Positions 9,990 to 18,853 of a stretch of 64,000 nt of DNA are shown in pieces; within the stretch, counting starts at the first letter, position 1, and each line of letters opens with the position of its first letter. The position numbers and the translations under genes were made by a program. Source of the stretch: Pseudidiomarina planktonica (GTDB lineage Bacteria > Pseudomonadota > Gammaproteobacteria > Enterobacterales > Alteromonadaceae); assembly GCF_900177775.1 (NCBI RefSeq), contig NZ_FXWH01000001.1, positions 744,001-808,000 of the forward strand. The letters are read 5' to 3'. Under the pieces are notes generated by a model, which was not told where the DNA came from, searched no databases, and saw only the letters and a program-made list of their open reading frames with translations.

Positions 9990-10604
9990 ATGGCTAATTT
10001 TGCGTTCGAGTTAAGTAGCATATGCGCATTGCCCGGTCGGCGCCAGTCGCAGCGGTCTGTCGTTAGGCTAAGGCTGACAGTTAGGCGCGGTGCTGGTTTT
10101 AGTTTGCTGGAATTGCTGGTCACCCTGGCCGTGCTGGGCATTATTGTTGCCGTTGGCGTACCCTCATTTTTGTCTATGCTACAAAACTCCCGCCTAAGTG
10201 GTGCCGCTCAGGAAAGTTACGCTTTATTACAATACGCCCGCTCTGATGCGCTGCGCGCTGGTGAACCACGCTACGTGGTGTGGCAGCAAAATGCTGACAA
10301 CTGGTGTGCCGCGGTAGCTACTACCTCAACCTGTGATTGTCTGACTGAAAGTTGCGCAATAAACGATGTGAGCCGCCGTCTGGATGCAGCTGATTACGGC
10401 CAGGTAGCGCTTACCAATGCCAATTTTGTTGGCGGCAGCTACACCGCGTTTGATGGTATGCGGGGGTTGGCCGAGGGGCACGCCGGCACGGTGAGTTACC
10501 AATTGCCCAATACCGCTGAGGTGAAGGTTATAGTGAGTGCACTTGGGCGCGTGCGTATGTGCCAGAGTGCGAACTTCAGCGGAGGCTTCCCCACATGCAG
10601 CTAA
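9990..10604 (+). CDS. fimT: FimT/GspH-type minor pilin
   Basis: Prepilin of about 204 residues with a long basic leader and then AGFSLLELLVTLAVLG, the prepilin peptidase site with Glu5. The mature part resembles the FimT/FimU (GspH) family: SFLSMLQNSRLSGAA, ARSDALRAGEPRYV and a cysteine-rich stretch (WCAAVATTSTCDC). Minor pilins of this type prime pilus assembly; FimT-like proteins bind DNA in some species. The ATG at 9990 gives a 35-residue leader; a TTG at 10029 would shorten it. First gene of the fimT-pilW-pilX-pilV-like operon. Confidence 0.85.
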   Translation: MANFAFELSSICALPGRRQSQRSVVRLRLTVRRGAGFSLLELLVTLAVLGIIVAVGVPSFLSMLQNSRLSGAAQESYALLQYARSDALRAGEPRYVVWQQNADNWCAAVATTSTCDCLTESCAINDVSRRLDAADYGQVALTNANFVGGSYTAFDGMRGLAEGHAGTVSYQLPNTAEVKVIVSALGRVRMCQSANFSGGFPTCS

Positions 10605-11218
10605 TTCGTAACCAACGTGGTATTTCCTTGCTGGAAATGTTGATAACACTGGCGCTTGGGCTAGTACTGCTGGCGGCATTAACCAGTGTATTTACCAATA
10701 CCTTAGGCGTGAATAGCCGCTCCTTGAAGGCCAGTCAGCTGCAGGAAGAAACGCTGGCGACACTTGGCTTAATTGTGGGTGACTTACGCCGTAGTGGCTA
10801 TACCGCAGATTTTGTGACGCAGGTGGTAGACCCGACCAATGCCAATCAGGACTTCCGTAATTCGCTGGTGGTAGGCGAGCATCCTGACGAAGTAGTTAAT
10901 AGCTGTATTTTATTTGCCTACGATGCCGATCAGAACGGGGTTAATTCAGGCTCCACCGAGGCCTTTGGCTATCGGCTACGCAATCAGCAGGTGCAACGGC
11001 GCCAGGGTGGTGCTTTGTGCGGCGATAACGGCTGGCAGGGGCTAACCAGCGCCGATGTGATAGTGGTGGATGCATTGCAGTTTACGGTGACCGAGGTGGT
11101 TACCGGCACTATTACCGAACAACAGGTGCAAGTGCGGTTACAGGCGCACTTGCAGCAAGATCCAACCTTGTCACGGGAACTGACGCAACACGTGGTACTT
11201 CGAAATGCAGACTTCTAA
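10595..11218 (+). CDS. pilW: type IV minor pilin PilW-like
   Basis: About 207 residues. Leader MQLIRNQRG followed by ISLLEMLITLALGLVLL, then TNTLGVNSRSLKASQLQEE and LGLIVGDLRRSGYTA, the pattern of PilW minor pilins. The ATG at 10595 follows GGAGG (10581-10585) and is preferred to the in-frame ATG at 10559. It overlaps fimT by 10 bp and pilX by 14 bp, so the genes are cotranscribed and probably translationally coupled. The likely role is in the initiation complex at the pilus tip. Confidence 0.87.
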   Translation: MQLIRNQRGISLLEMLITLALGLVLLAALTSVFTNTLGVNSRSLKASQLQEETLATLGLIVGDLRRSGYTADFVTQVVDPTNANQDFRNSLVVGEHPDEVVNSCILFAYDADQNGVNSGSTEAFGYRLRNQQVQRRQGGALCGDNGWQGLTSADVIVVDALQFTVTEVVTGTITEQQVQVRLQAHLQQDPTLSRELTQHVVLRNADF

Positions 11219-12314
11219 CCGTGGTTTCACAACGCTTACGTTAACCATACTGCTGCTGGCGGTGGTGATAGTTATTACCATTTTTACCGCCCGGTTTAAG
11301 CTACAGGAACAACGTATTTTGCGAAATTATCACGACAGCCGTGAGGCTTTGTTAGTAGCAGAATCAGCGCTGGAACAACGCATTGCGCAGGCGGCAGTAA
11401 TGAATAATGCCAATAGCAGCACCAGCACGGGTACCCTGGCTGCGCGCGAGTACGAACTGACGGTTAATTCCGAACGTTTTAATGGCACCCCTCGTGGCGA
11501 TGTGGACTTAGCCTCGGTGCTGGCACGCGCTAAAGCTGCACAAAGTGACACGCACCGGGAAGTAACTTCGTCGCTGGTGGTATTACCGGTAATTCGTGCC
11601 TATCCGGATACACCGCTGGCAGTGAAGGGTGGCATTAATGTGTCGGGGAACTTTGAGGTAGTTGCCAATCCGAATGGCGGTGGCGACGGTGTGCCTTTGT
11701 CCATTTGGACCGACGGCGTGGTGGATGTAAACGGCAGCGGCTCTACTTGTGGTCAGCAGGAGTTTAGTAACGGCGAGTGCAGCAGTCGCCCCTTAAGTGA
11801 ACGGGGTGAGCATGGCATCGACATTCTCGATCAGGATCTGAACTTTCCGGACGACTTACTCGATTATTTATTTGGTATTCCCGGCTCCGACTGGCAGCAA
11901 CTGCGCGATCAGGCGGCGGCTCAACTTACCAATTGCAGTGACCTGGGAAGCCAGCCCAGTGGGTTGTTGTGGGTAAGTGGTAATTGTGATGTGAGCAGTA
12001 ACACCATTTTAGGTAGCACTGAAGCACCGGTTATTTTGATTGTGCAAGACGGTGACTTAAAAATGAATGGTGGCGCTGAAGTCAATGGTCTGGTGATGAG
12101 TTACACGACGCCTGAAGACACCGGTGGACCCTATGAATTAACTATGAATGGCGGCGCTTTGGTGAACGGAGCAGTACTGGCTAATCATCCGGCCAATCTG
12201 GCCAATGGCACCTTAACCGTGCGTTTTGATGGCGAGGTACTGGCGAATATTACCAATAACGATGCATTTCGGCGGGTTTCGCGGGTAGGAGGGAGCTGGC
12301 ATGATTTCCGTTAA
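11205..12314 (+). CDS. pilX: PilX-like type IV pilus assembly protein
   Basis: A 369-residue protein with a prepilin-like N-terminus (NRGFTTLTLTILLLAVV) that lacks Glu5, as PilX proteins often do, then the PilX signature REALLVAESALEQRI. It is longer than classical PilX (about 200 residues). The C-terminal half has repeated MNGGAEVNG / MNGGALVNG units at about residues 287-325 that look like a beta-stacked fold, and cysteines in CGQQEFSNGEC and NCDVSS. It overlaps pilW by 14 bp and the PilV-like gene by 14 bp. Probably an inner-membrane or tip-located minor pilin. Confidence 0.82.
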   Translation: MQTSNRGFTTLTLTILLLAVVIVITIFTARFKLQEQRILRNYHDSREALLVAESALEQRIAQAAVMNNANSSTSTGTLAAREYELTVNSERFNGTPRGDVDLASVLARAKAAQSDTHREVTSSLVVLPVIRAYPDTPLAVKGGINVSGNFEVVANPNGGGDGVPLSIWTDGVVDVNGSGSTCGQQEFSNGECSSRPLSERGEHGIDILDQDLNFPDDLLDYLFGIPGSDWQQLRDQAAAQLTNCSDLGSQPSGLLWVSGNCDVSSNTILGSTEAPVILIVQDGDLKMNGGAEVNGLVMSYTTPEDTGGPYELTMNGGALVNGAVLANHPANLANGTLTVRFDGEVLANITNNDAFRRVSRVGGSWHDFR

Positions 12315-14244
12315 TAGCTCAGCAATAAGAACCGGCGGTGTGCGTAGTCGCGGTTTTACCTTTATTGAACTGCTGGTAGCCCTACTCATTTTAGGTGTTG
12401 GTATTGGCTCGCTGGTAACTTTGCAAAGCACTTTTATTCGCAGTACTGCCTTAGCAGCGGAACGCAATGCCGCTATGGATATTGCCCAAAGCCGATTGGA
12501 ACAGCTGCGCGCGACTGAGTTTGCTGCTATTAGTGCGGGGAGCGAATCGGTCACTAGCACCCAGCAAACCTTTGCTGTGCAGTGGCAGGTAACCGATCAG
12601 TTTTACGATGGCCAGTGGTTTGCCGCCGACAGCGAGGTGCTACCAGCAAAATTTTCAACTACGCCGGCACCTACGCCACATGCGAAATCAGTGAGCGTGC
12701 AGGTGAGCTGGCAGGCTCGTGGTGGCGCTACCGAGCAAATTGAAGTACCCGGTTGGTCTGCTGCTTTGCAGTTGCGTGACGGCCAGCGGGTGGCACGTGA
12801 GCCGTCGGTGAGGGCGGATCCCAGAGTTGTTTATAACCCAGGCGCAGCTCCTGAAGTAATAGCCATTAAACTGGAAGAAAACTCAGCTGCCTCTGAATAT
12901 TTTGTGAAAGAAACCTCCAAGCCAACGCCACAGGTAAGCCGTTCGGGTGAGTATTTGCAGGTGTCTTTTGATGCGGTTACTTACGATGAAGCCACGCAAA
13001 CCCAACGCATTGAAGACTTTATGACATTGAACTGTCGCTGCACGCTGCAGGCGTCAGGACAGGGAGCTACCCCCAACCGCATGGCGTTAATTGACGGCGA
13101 ACTGCAACTAGACACCGCTGCCAGTGAGTTCATTGAAAAAAATGTTGGGGTGAGCGCCGATGCCAATCAACCGGCTTTGTGTAATCAGTGTTGTCGCGAC
13201 CATCATGATTCCAGCGCTATGGTTGCCGACGGTAATCTGTATCAGCAGACAGACAATCGGACCGCCTCTGGGAATCATCGCCACTACAATGAGGTTAACG
13301 GTAGTTTGGTGGAAGCCGGCGTAGGAGACCAATATTTAGAAGCTTGCCGTATGCGTCGAGTTGACGGCTATTACGCACCTTTTGCTGACTGGCAACTGCA
13401 GAGCGTGGTACTGATGAGCGCGGCTTACCTTACTCAGAGCGACAGTGCGTCGGTATACGAAGCTTATATTCAGCAAGCGGTGCGGGCCATGGTAACGGGT
13501 GAACCTCTGCCGCAACCGCCAACCGGACGTGATTTGAATGTGGCGCCGGGAGCCTACCAGCTGATTGGCCGGGGTGTTTACCTGGATGAAATGGATGCTG
13601 CGCACGAACAGGAAGTACTAACCCGATTACAAAATGGCGAGACGGACTGGCTACGTATTGTGCCCTTTTACGAGGTTAACTTAACGCTGCTAAGTGACTG
13701 GGAAAGTGACAATGCCGTGGTGGCTTCAGTAACCAACGAGCCTATTGGAACTATTGTTGACCCTGAGAACAGCTTTTACGGTACTTACAGCCGGGGGCGC
13801 TTGCAGGCCGAGCAAAATGGTATGAGTGTAGTAAACATGCAGGTGCTGGGCGGGAACTCCGGTGTTATCGGCAGTGCTGCAACCAATCCGGTTGATGCTG
13901 GTCGGGTATTTACCGATGCCGTCAACGTTACGGTAACTGCGCAAGACGAGAACACCGACTTGTTCTCGGTTACCGGCGAAATTAACTGTTTGGATGCTCT
14001 TGGTAGTAGCTGTAAAAACAATCAGTTACGCAATGTGAATGTGACTATTAGCGACCTTAATTTAAGTTGTGAATATCAAACCGGCGGGCGTAACCAAACA
14101 CCGTTTTATTCGTGCGCCAATATTCCGGCAGGTTGGAGTGGTTTGATTACCTTTGCAAAAGAGGGCTTTAGCTTTACGCCAGCACAGGTTTCTATTGATA
14201 ATTTAAGTGGTAACCGACAGTTCAATATTTTAATGCAAGAGTAA
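12301..14244 (+). CDS. Oversized PilV-like minor pilin with C-terminal domains
   Basis: The N-terminus carries a prepilin site (SRGFTFIELLVALLILG) and a PilV-type helix (AAERNAAMDIAQSRLEQLR). PilV proteins are usually under 200 residues, but this one has 647. After residue 150 come domains I do not recognise. They include a Cys/His cluster, CNQCCRDHHD (residues 294-303), an earlier LNCRCTL, and a C-terminal region (VTGEINCLDALG to FSFTPAQVSIDNLS) that looks like a small beta-sandwich of the carboxypeptidase-regulatory type. Prepilins with large C-terminal domains normally sit at the pilus tip. There is no pilY1 gene here, so this protein may supply the tip adhesin role; that is inference. It overlaps pilX by 14 bp and ends the operon. 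Confidence 0.8.
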   Translation: MISVNSSAIRTGGVRSRGFTFIELLVALLILGVGIGSLVTLQSTFIRSTALAAERNAAMDIAQSRLEQLRATEFAAISAGSESVTSTQQTFAVQWQVTDQFYDGQWFAADSEVLPAKFSTTPAPTPHAKSVSVQVSWQARGGATEQIEVPGWSAALQLRDGQRVAREPSVRADPRVVYNPGAAPEVIAIKLEENSAASEYFVKETSKPTPQVSRSGEYLQVSFDAVTYDEATQTQRIEDFMTLNCRCTLQASGQGATPNRMALIDGELQLDTAASEFIEKNVGVSADANQPALCNQCCRDHHDSSAMVADGNLYQQTDNRTASGNHRHYNEVNGSLVEAGVGDQYLEACRMRRVDGYYAPFADWQLQSVVLMSAAYLTQSDSASVYEAYIQQAVRAMVTGEPLPQPPTGRDLNVAPGAYQLIGRGVYLDEMDAAHEQEVLTRLQNGETDWLRIVPFYEVNLTLLSDWESDNAVVASVTNEPIGTIVDPENSFYGTYSRGRLQAEQNGMSVVNMQVLGGNSGVIGSAATNPVDAGRVFTDAVNVTVTAQDENTDLFSVTGEINCLDALGSSCKNNQLRNVNVTISDLNLSCEYQTGGRNQTPFYSCANIPAGWSGLITFAKEGFSFTPAQVSIDNLSGNRQFNILMQE

Positions 14245-14254
14245 TTTTTTAAGC

Positions 14255-14270
14255 TGGCTTGATTCTTGAA
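14255..14270 (+). promoter_or_regulatory. Possible sigma-54 promoter upstream of flhA
   Basis: The sequence TGGCTTGATTCTTGAA matches the sigma-54 consensus TGGCACGRNNNTTGCW at most key positions, with correct spacing between the -24 GG and the -12 element. The -12 dinucleotide is GA rather than GC, which weakens it. It lies 55 bp before the flhA start, where RpoN/FlrC-type control is common in polar flagellates. Confidence 0.35.
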
Positions 14271-14325
14271 TACACCTACTCAGAAGAGTGAATTTTGACG
14301 GTGTCATTCGGAGTCAGCCAGCAAC

Positions 14326-16473
14326 ATGCAGAACCTTGAAAACTTACGCAGCAGCGCCAACAACCTGTCGCAAAAATATGGCTATATAGTAAAAGGATTC
14401 GGTACCCCACTGGCGGTACTGATGATTTTGGCCATGGTGGTATTACCCATACCGCCGATTCTGCTGGATACTTTCTTTTCCTTCAGTATCACCTTGTCGC
14501 TGGTGGTGATGCTGGTTGCGGTGTATACCAAACGCCCGCTGGACTTCGCCTCTTTCCCCACTATTTTGCTGATTGCTACCGTACTGCGCTTAAGTCTGAA
14601 CGTAGCTTCTACCCGTATTGTACTGCTGGAAGGCCACACCGGACCAGGTGCTGCGGGTAGCGTTATTGAAGCCTTCGGTAGTGTGGTTATCGGTGGTAAC
14701 TACACTGTTGGTCTGATTGTTTTCTTAATTCTGATCATTATTAACTTCATGGTTATTACCAAGGGTGCGGGCCGGATTTCCGAGGTGTCTGCACGCTTTA
14801 CCCTGGACGCTATGCCAGGTAAGCAAATGGCCATTGACGCCGACTTAAATGCCGGGCTTATTTCACAGGAAGAAGCCAAAGAGCGGCGCCACGATGTAAC
14901 CCGTGAGGCTGACTTCTACGGGTCCATGGACGGTGCCAGTAAGTTCGTTAAAGGGGATGCCATTGCCGGTATCCTGATTCTGGTTATCAACATTGTTGGT
15001 GGCTTCCTGATCGGCATGATTCAGCACGATTTAACCTTCTCTGAAGCTGCTGAAATTTATACCTTACTTACCATTGGTGACGGCTTGGTGGCACAAATAC
15101 CAGGGCTATTACTGTCGGTAGGTACCGCTATCATCATCACCCGTGAAAACGACACCAAAGACATGGGTGAGCAGGTGGTGTTCCAGTTGGCTGAAAACCC
15201 ACGGGTAATGATTATTGCCAGTGCTGTACTGTTCGCACTTGGCGTGATTCCCGGCATGCCACACTTTGCGTTCCTGACCATGTCGGCACTGCTGGCGGGA
15301 ATTGCTTACCTAAAAATCAAGAAAGGCAAAACCGCGGCAGCAGATGAAGCCAAGAAAGTGGAAGCAGCCAAAGAACAACCAGCTTCGGCGCAACGCGAGC
15401 TGGGTTGGGAAGACGTAAACCACGTGGATACTGTTGGTCTGGAAGTGGGTTACCGGTTGATTCCGCTGGTGGACAAAACTCAAGGTGGCGAGTTGTTGAC
15501 GCGCATTAAAGGCGTGCGCAAGAAGCTTTCCCAGCAGTTGGGCTTTTTAGTTCCTGCCGTACATATTCGCGACAACCTGGATTTAGGCCCGAATAGCTAC
15601 CGCATTACGCTCATGGGCGTAACTATGGGCGAGGCCGATATTCGCCATGACTGGGACTTAGCTATAAATCCCGGTCAGGTATTCGGCAAATTAGAGGGCG
15701 AGCCAACCAAAGATCCGGCGTTCGGTCTGGATGCGGTATGGATTCGTCCGGAGAAGCGTGACCACGCGCAAACGCTGGGCTACACCGTGGTTGACGCGGC
15801 TACTGTAGTTGCTACCCACTTAAGCCAAATACTTACCAACAATGCAGCGCAGCTGCTAGGCCATGAAGAAGGCCAAAACCTGCTCGACATGCTTGCCAAA
15901 AATACGCCGAAGCTGGTGGAAGGACTGGTTCCCGACACTATTAGCCTGGGCACCTTCGTGAAAGTTCTGCAAAACCTGCTGGACGAAGGCATTGCTGTGC
16001 GTGATCTGCGCACCATCGTACAAACCCTGATTGAGTATGCCCCACGCAGCAAAGACCCCGATGTGCTTACCGCGGCCGTGCGTATTTCACTGCGCCGGTT
16101 GATTGTGCAGGACATTAGCGGCGGCGCTGCTGAGTTACCTGTCATTACCTTGGCGCCAGAACTGGAACAGATGTTGCATCAGTCTCTACAGGCAGCAGGC
16201 AATGATGGTAACAACCAGTCTGCAGCAGGTATTGAACCTGGTTTAGCCGAGCGTTTGCAGCAGTCATTACAGCAAGCGCATCAGCAACAGGAGATGAACG
16301 GTGAAGCGTCAGTATTGCTGACCTCCGGAATTTTACGCAACACCATGGCGCGCTTTGCCCGCCACGCAGCCAACGGCATGCGGGTGCTGTCGTATCAGGA
16401 AGTACCGGACGACAAACAAATTCGAATTGTGAGTTCTATTGGCGGCCAGGCCGAACCGGCACCAACAGCCTGA
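14326..16473 (+). CDS. flhA: flagellar biosynthesis protein FlhA
   Basis: Core component of the flagellar type III export gate: a membrane domain of about eight helices and a large cytoplasmic domain that receives export substrates and chaperones. The protein has 715 residues. The conserved FHIPEP region is seen as RPLDFASFPTILLIATVLRL (about residues 70-89) and AGRISEVSARFTLDAMPGKQ (about 149-168). Unusually its partner flhB is not immediately upstream; a type IV pilin operon is. It begins the flhA-flhF-flhG-fliA-che run. Confidence 0.97.
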   Translation: MQNLENLRSSANNLSQKYGYIVKGFGTPLAVLMILAMVVLPIPPILLDTFFSFSITLSLVVMLVAVYTKRPLDFASFPTILLIATVLRLSLNVASTRIVLLEGHTGPGAAGSVIEAFGSVVIGGNYTVGLIVFLILIIINFMVITKGAGRISEVSARFTLDAMPGKQMAIDADLNAGLISQEEAKERRHDVTREADFYGSMDGASKFVKGDAIAGILILVINIVGGFLIGMIQHDLTFSEAAEIYTLLTIGDGLVAQIPGLLLSVGTAIIITRENDTKDMGEQVVFQLAENPRVMIIASAVLFALGVIPGMPHFAFLTMSALLAGIAYLKIKKGKTAAADEAKKVEAAKEQPASAQRELGWEDVNHVDTVGLEVGYRLIPLVDKTQGGELLTRIKGVRKKLSQQLGFLVPAVHIRDNLDLGPNSYRITLMGVTMGEADIRHDWDLAINPGQVFGKLEGEPTKDPAFGLDAVWIRPEKRDHAQTLGYTVVDAATVVATHLSQILTNNAAQLLGHEEGQNLLDMLAKNTPKLVEGLVPDTISLGTFVKVLQNLLDEGIAVRDLRTIVQTLIEYAPRSKDPDVLTAAVRISLRRLIVQDISGGAAELPVITLAPELEQMLHQSLQAAGNDGNNQSAAGIEPGLAERLQQSLQQAHQQQEMNGEASVLLTSGILRNTMARFARHAANGMRVLSYQEVPDDKQIRIVSSIGGQAEPAPTA

Positions 16474-16523
16474 TAGAGCAAAACTGAAAACTAGAATTGA
16501 AACATTGAGTAAGGGTGAATGCT

Positions 16524-17879
16524 TTGAAAATTAAACGCTTTTTTGCCAAAGATATGCGTACTGCACTGTCTGATGTGAAAGCTGCATTGGGAGCTGATGC
16601 GGTTATTATGTCAAACAAACGCGTGAATGGCGGAGTGGAAATTGTGGCTGCCATTGACCCGGATTCACGCCGCCCTGAAGCCAAGCCAGCGGCGCAGCCG
16701 GCTGCGGCCGCACCACGTGCTGAAGCCAGCCAGGCGGAAGCTGAGCCAGCAGACAGCTTGCAAGCCTTGTTGCAGCGGCAGGCGAAGATGCTAGGTGAAG
16801 AGCCAGCCCAGTTGCCAGGTAGAGCGGCGGCAACCAGTCCGGCGCAGGCTCCTCGCGCACCGGCTCAAAATTCGCAACCGGCACAAATGGAAGTACCAGA
16901 GAATTTCCAGGCGGCACAGCCTGAGCAGGAAGGCCCCGCTGATACTATTAGCGGCGGTCGCGACGAATTAAAAGCACTGCAAAACGAAATGGCAGGCATC
17001 AAAAAATTATTGCAGCATCAGGTATCGGGTTTGATGTGGCAGGAAATTGAACGTAGCGAACCAACTCGCGCTATGTTGATTAAGCGCCTACAGCAAATGG
17101 GTTTAGCCAGTGGTGTAGCCGATCAGCTGTCCTGTTTTATTCCGGAAGCCGAATCAGATGACGAAGCCTGGGAACAGACACTACATATTTTACAAGGTCA
17201 GATTCATACCACCAAAGACGACATCTTGACGCAAGGTGGCGTGGTGGCTTTAGTTGGTCCTACCGGCGTGGGTAAAACCACCACAGTTGCAAAATTAGCC
17301 GCTCGTTATGCCCAACAGTATGGTGCTGAGAACGTCGCTATGGTGAGTACAGATACCTTCCGTATTGGTGCGACTGAACAATTACAAACCTATGGTCGTA
17401 TTATTGGTTGTCCGGTTAAAATTGCCAGAGACGCGCGCGAGCTGTCCGATATTTTGTTACAATTACGGCAGAAAAAGTTAGTTTTAATTGATACGGCGGG
17501 CATGAGCCAGCGTGACTTGCGCTTAAGTGAGCACTTGGGCACTTTAATGGGCAATGCTCGTTTGCAAATCAGACCTTATCTGGTGATGTCAGCAACCGCG
17601 CAATCCCCAGTACAACAAGATATACTGCGCCAGTTCAAGAAACTGCCACTGGCTGGTTGTATTTTGACCAAACTAGACGAATGTATGAGCTTAGGTGAGG
17701 TATTGAGTGTTGCCATAGAGCATGCTTTACCAGTAAGTTATGTCACAGACGGTCAGCAAGTTCCGGAAGATTTGAAAGCGGCAGACGCAGGCTTTTTAGT
17801 AGCCGAAGCTGAACGTCTTTATGAGAAAAGCATTTGTTCAAATTATGCTTACATGACATCATCTTCTATGAATGTCTGA
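16524..17879 (+). CDS. flhF: flagellar GTPase FlhF
   Basis: SRP-type GTPase that marks the cell pole for flagellar assembly. The N-terminal basic region KIKRFFAKDMRTAL is the FlhF signature. A proline/alanine/glutamine-rich linker follows. The GTPase domain has G1 VGPTGVGKTTTVAK, DTFRIGATEQL and DTAGMSQRD. The frame opens with a GTG at 16515, but an AAGGGTG Shine-Dalgarno sequence overlaps it. The TTG at 16524 lies at proper spacing and gives MKIKRFFAKDMR, the start seen in Vibrio-type FlhF, so I chose it (451 residues). It is followed by flhG after 95 bp. Confidence 0.95.
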   Translation: MKIKRFFAKDMRTALSDVKAALGADAVIMSNKRVNGGVEIVAAIDPDSRRPEAKPAAQPAAAAPRAEASQAEAEPADSLQALLQRQAKMLGEEPAQLPGRAAATSPAQAPRAPAQNSQPAQMEVPENFQAAQPEQEGPADTISGGRDELKALQNEMAGIKKLLQHQVSGLMWQEIERSEPTRAMLIKRLQQMGLASGVADQLSCFIPEAESDDEAWEQTLHILQGQIHTTKDDILTQGGVVALVGPTGVGKTTTVAKLAARYAQQYGAENVAMVSTDTFRIGATEQLQTYGRIIGCPVKIARDARELSDILLQLRQKKLVLIDTAGMSQRDLRLSEHLGTLMGNARLQIRPYLVMSATAQSPVQQDILRQFKKLPLAGCILTKLDECMSLGEVLSVAIEHALPVSYVTDGQQVPEDLKAADAGFLVAEAERLYEKSICSNYAYMTSSSMNV

Positions 17880-17974
17880 AAGCAAGTTTCCGGTTTGCGA
17901 CAATAACCGAACATGGCAACGCAAATCAGGGTCCAGACAAAGCAGTAATGCTAAAAAGTTAGGCAGAAAAATCC

Positions 17975-18853
17975 GTGGTATTAGATCAAGCGAGTGGCCT
18001 GCGAAGAATGAAAAAATCAATGGTAAAAGTAATAGCAGTAACCGGTGGTAAAGGTGGCGTGGGTAAAACCAACGTAACCTTGAACACTGCCATTGCTATG
18101 GCTGAGCAAGGCAAACGGGTATTAGTTCTGGATGCTGACTTAGGTTTGGCGAACGTGGACGTAATGCTCGGGTTGCGGGTTGAACGCAACTTATCGCATG
18201 TTCTCAGCGGCCAGTGCGATCTTGAAGATGTGCTGGTGGAAGGCCCAAGCGGCATTAAAATTGTGCCGGCAACCTCGGGCACCAAGAATATGGTGGAATT
18301 GTCACCCGCCGAACACGCCGGTTTAATTCGCGCCTTTAGCAGCTTGCAAGGCGACTACGATGTGTTGTTAGTAGATACCGCTGCCGGTATTTCTGACATG
18401 GTGCTGAGCTTTGCTCGCGCCGCTCAGGACGTGATGGTAGTAGTGTGTGATGAACCTACCTCAATTACCGATGCGTATGCCTTAATCAAAATTCTAAGCC
18501 GCGAGCACGGCGTATTTAAATTCAAAATTATTGCTAACATGGTTCGTACCATGCGCGAAGGTCAGGTGCTGTACAACAAACTGACCAAAGTAACCGACCG
18601 TTTTTTAGATGTTGCGCTGGAATTGGCGGCGATTGTGCCGTTTGATGAAAATTTACGACTAGCCGTGCGCAAGCAGCAACCTTTTGTGAAAGCATACCCG
18701 AAATCACCGGCGTCGCTGGCGATTAAGACCTTGGCGGTACGGGCTATTAATTGGCCTATTCCGGCACAACCTGGGGGGCATATGGAATTTTTCCTTGAGC
18801 AATTGATAGGATCTGCCGACAACCAATTAGAGCGAGATGTCGCGAGTGAATAA
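17975..18853 (+). CDS. flhG: flagellar number regulator FlhG (FleN)
   Basis: MinD/ParA-type ATPase that limits flagellar number by restraining FlhF and the FlrA/FleQ regulator. The N-terminus DQASGLRRM is the conserved FlhG motif that stimulates FlhF GTPase. The deviant Walker A is GGKGGVGKTN, followed by LDADLGLANVDVMLG and DTAAGISDMV. The protein has 292 residues. The start is GTG at 17975, which keeps the DQASGLR motif. The C-terminal helix (EFFLEQLIG) probably binds membrane. It overlaps fliA by 17 bp. Confidence 0.95.
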   Translation: MVLDQASGLRRMKKSMVKVIAVTGGKGGVGKTNVTLNTAIAMAEQGKRVLVLDADLGLANVDVMLGLRVERNLSHVLSGQCDLEDVLVEGPSGIKIVPATSGTKNMVELSPAEHAGLIRAFSSLQGDYDVLLVDTAAGISDMVLSFARAAQDVMVVVCDEPTSITDAYALIKILSREHGVFKFKIIANMVRTMREGQVLYNKLTKVTDRFLDVALELAAIVPFDENLRLAVRKQQPFVKAYPKSPASLAIKTLAVRAINWPIPAQPGGHMEFFLEQLIGSADNQLERDVASE

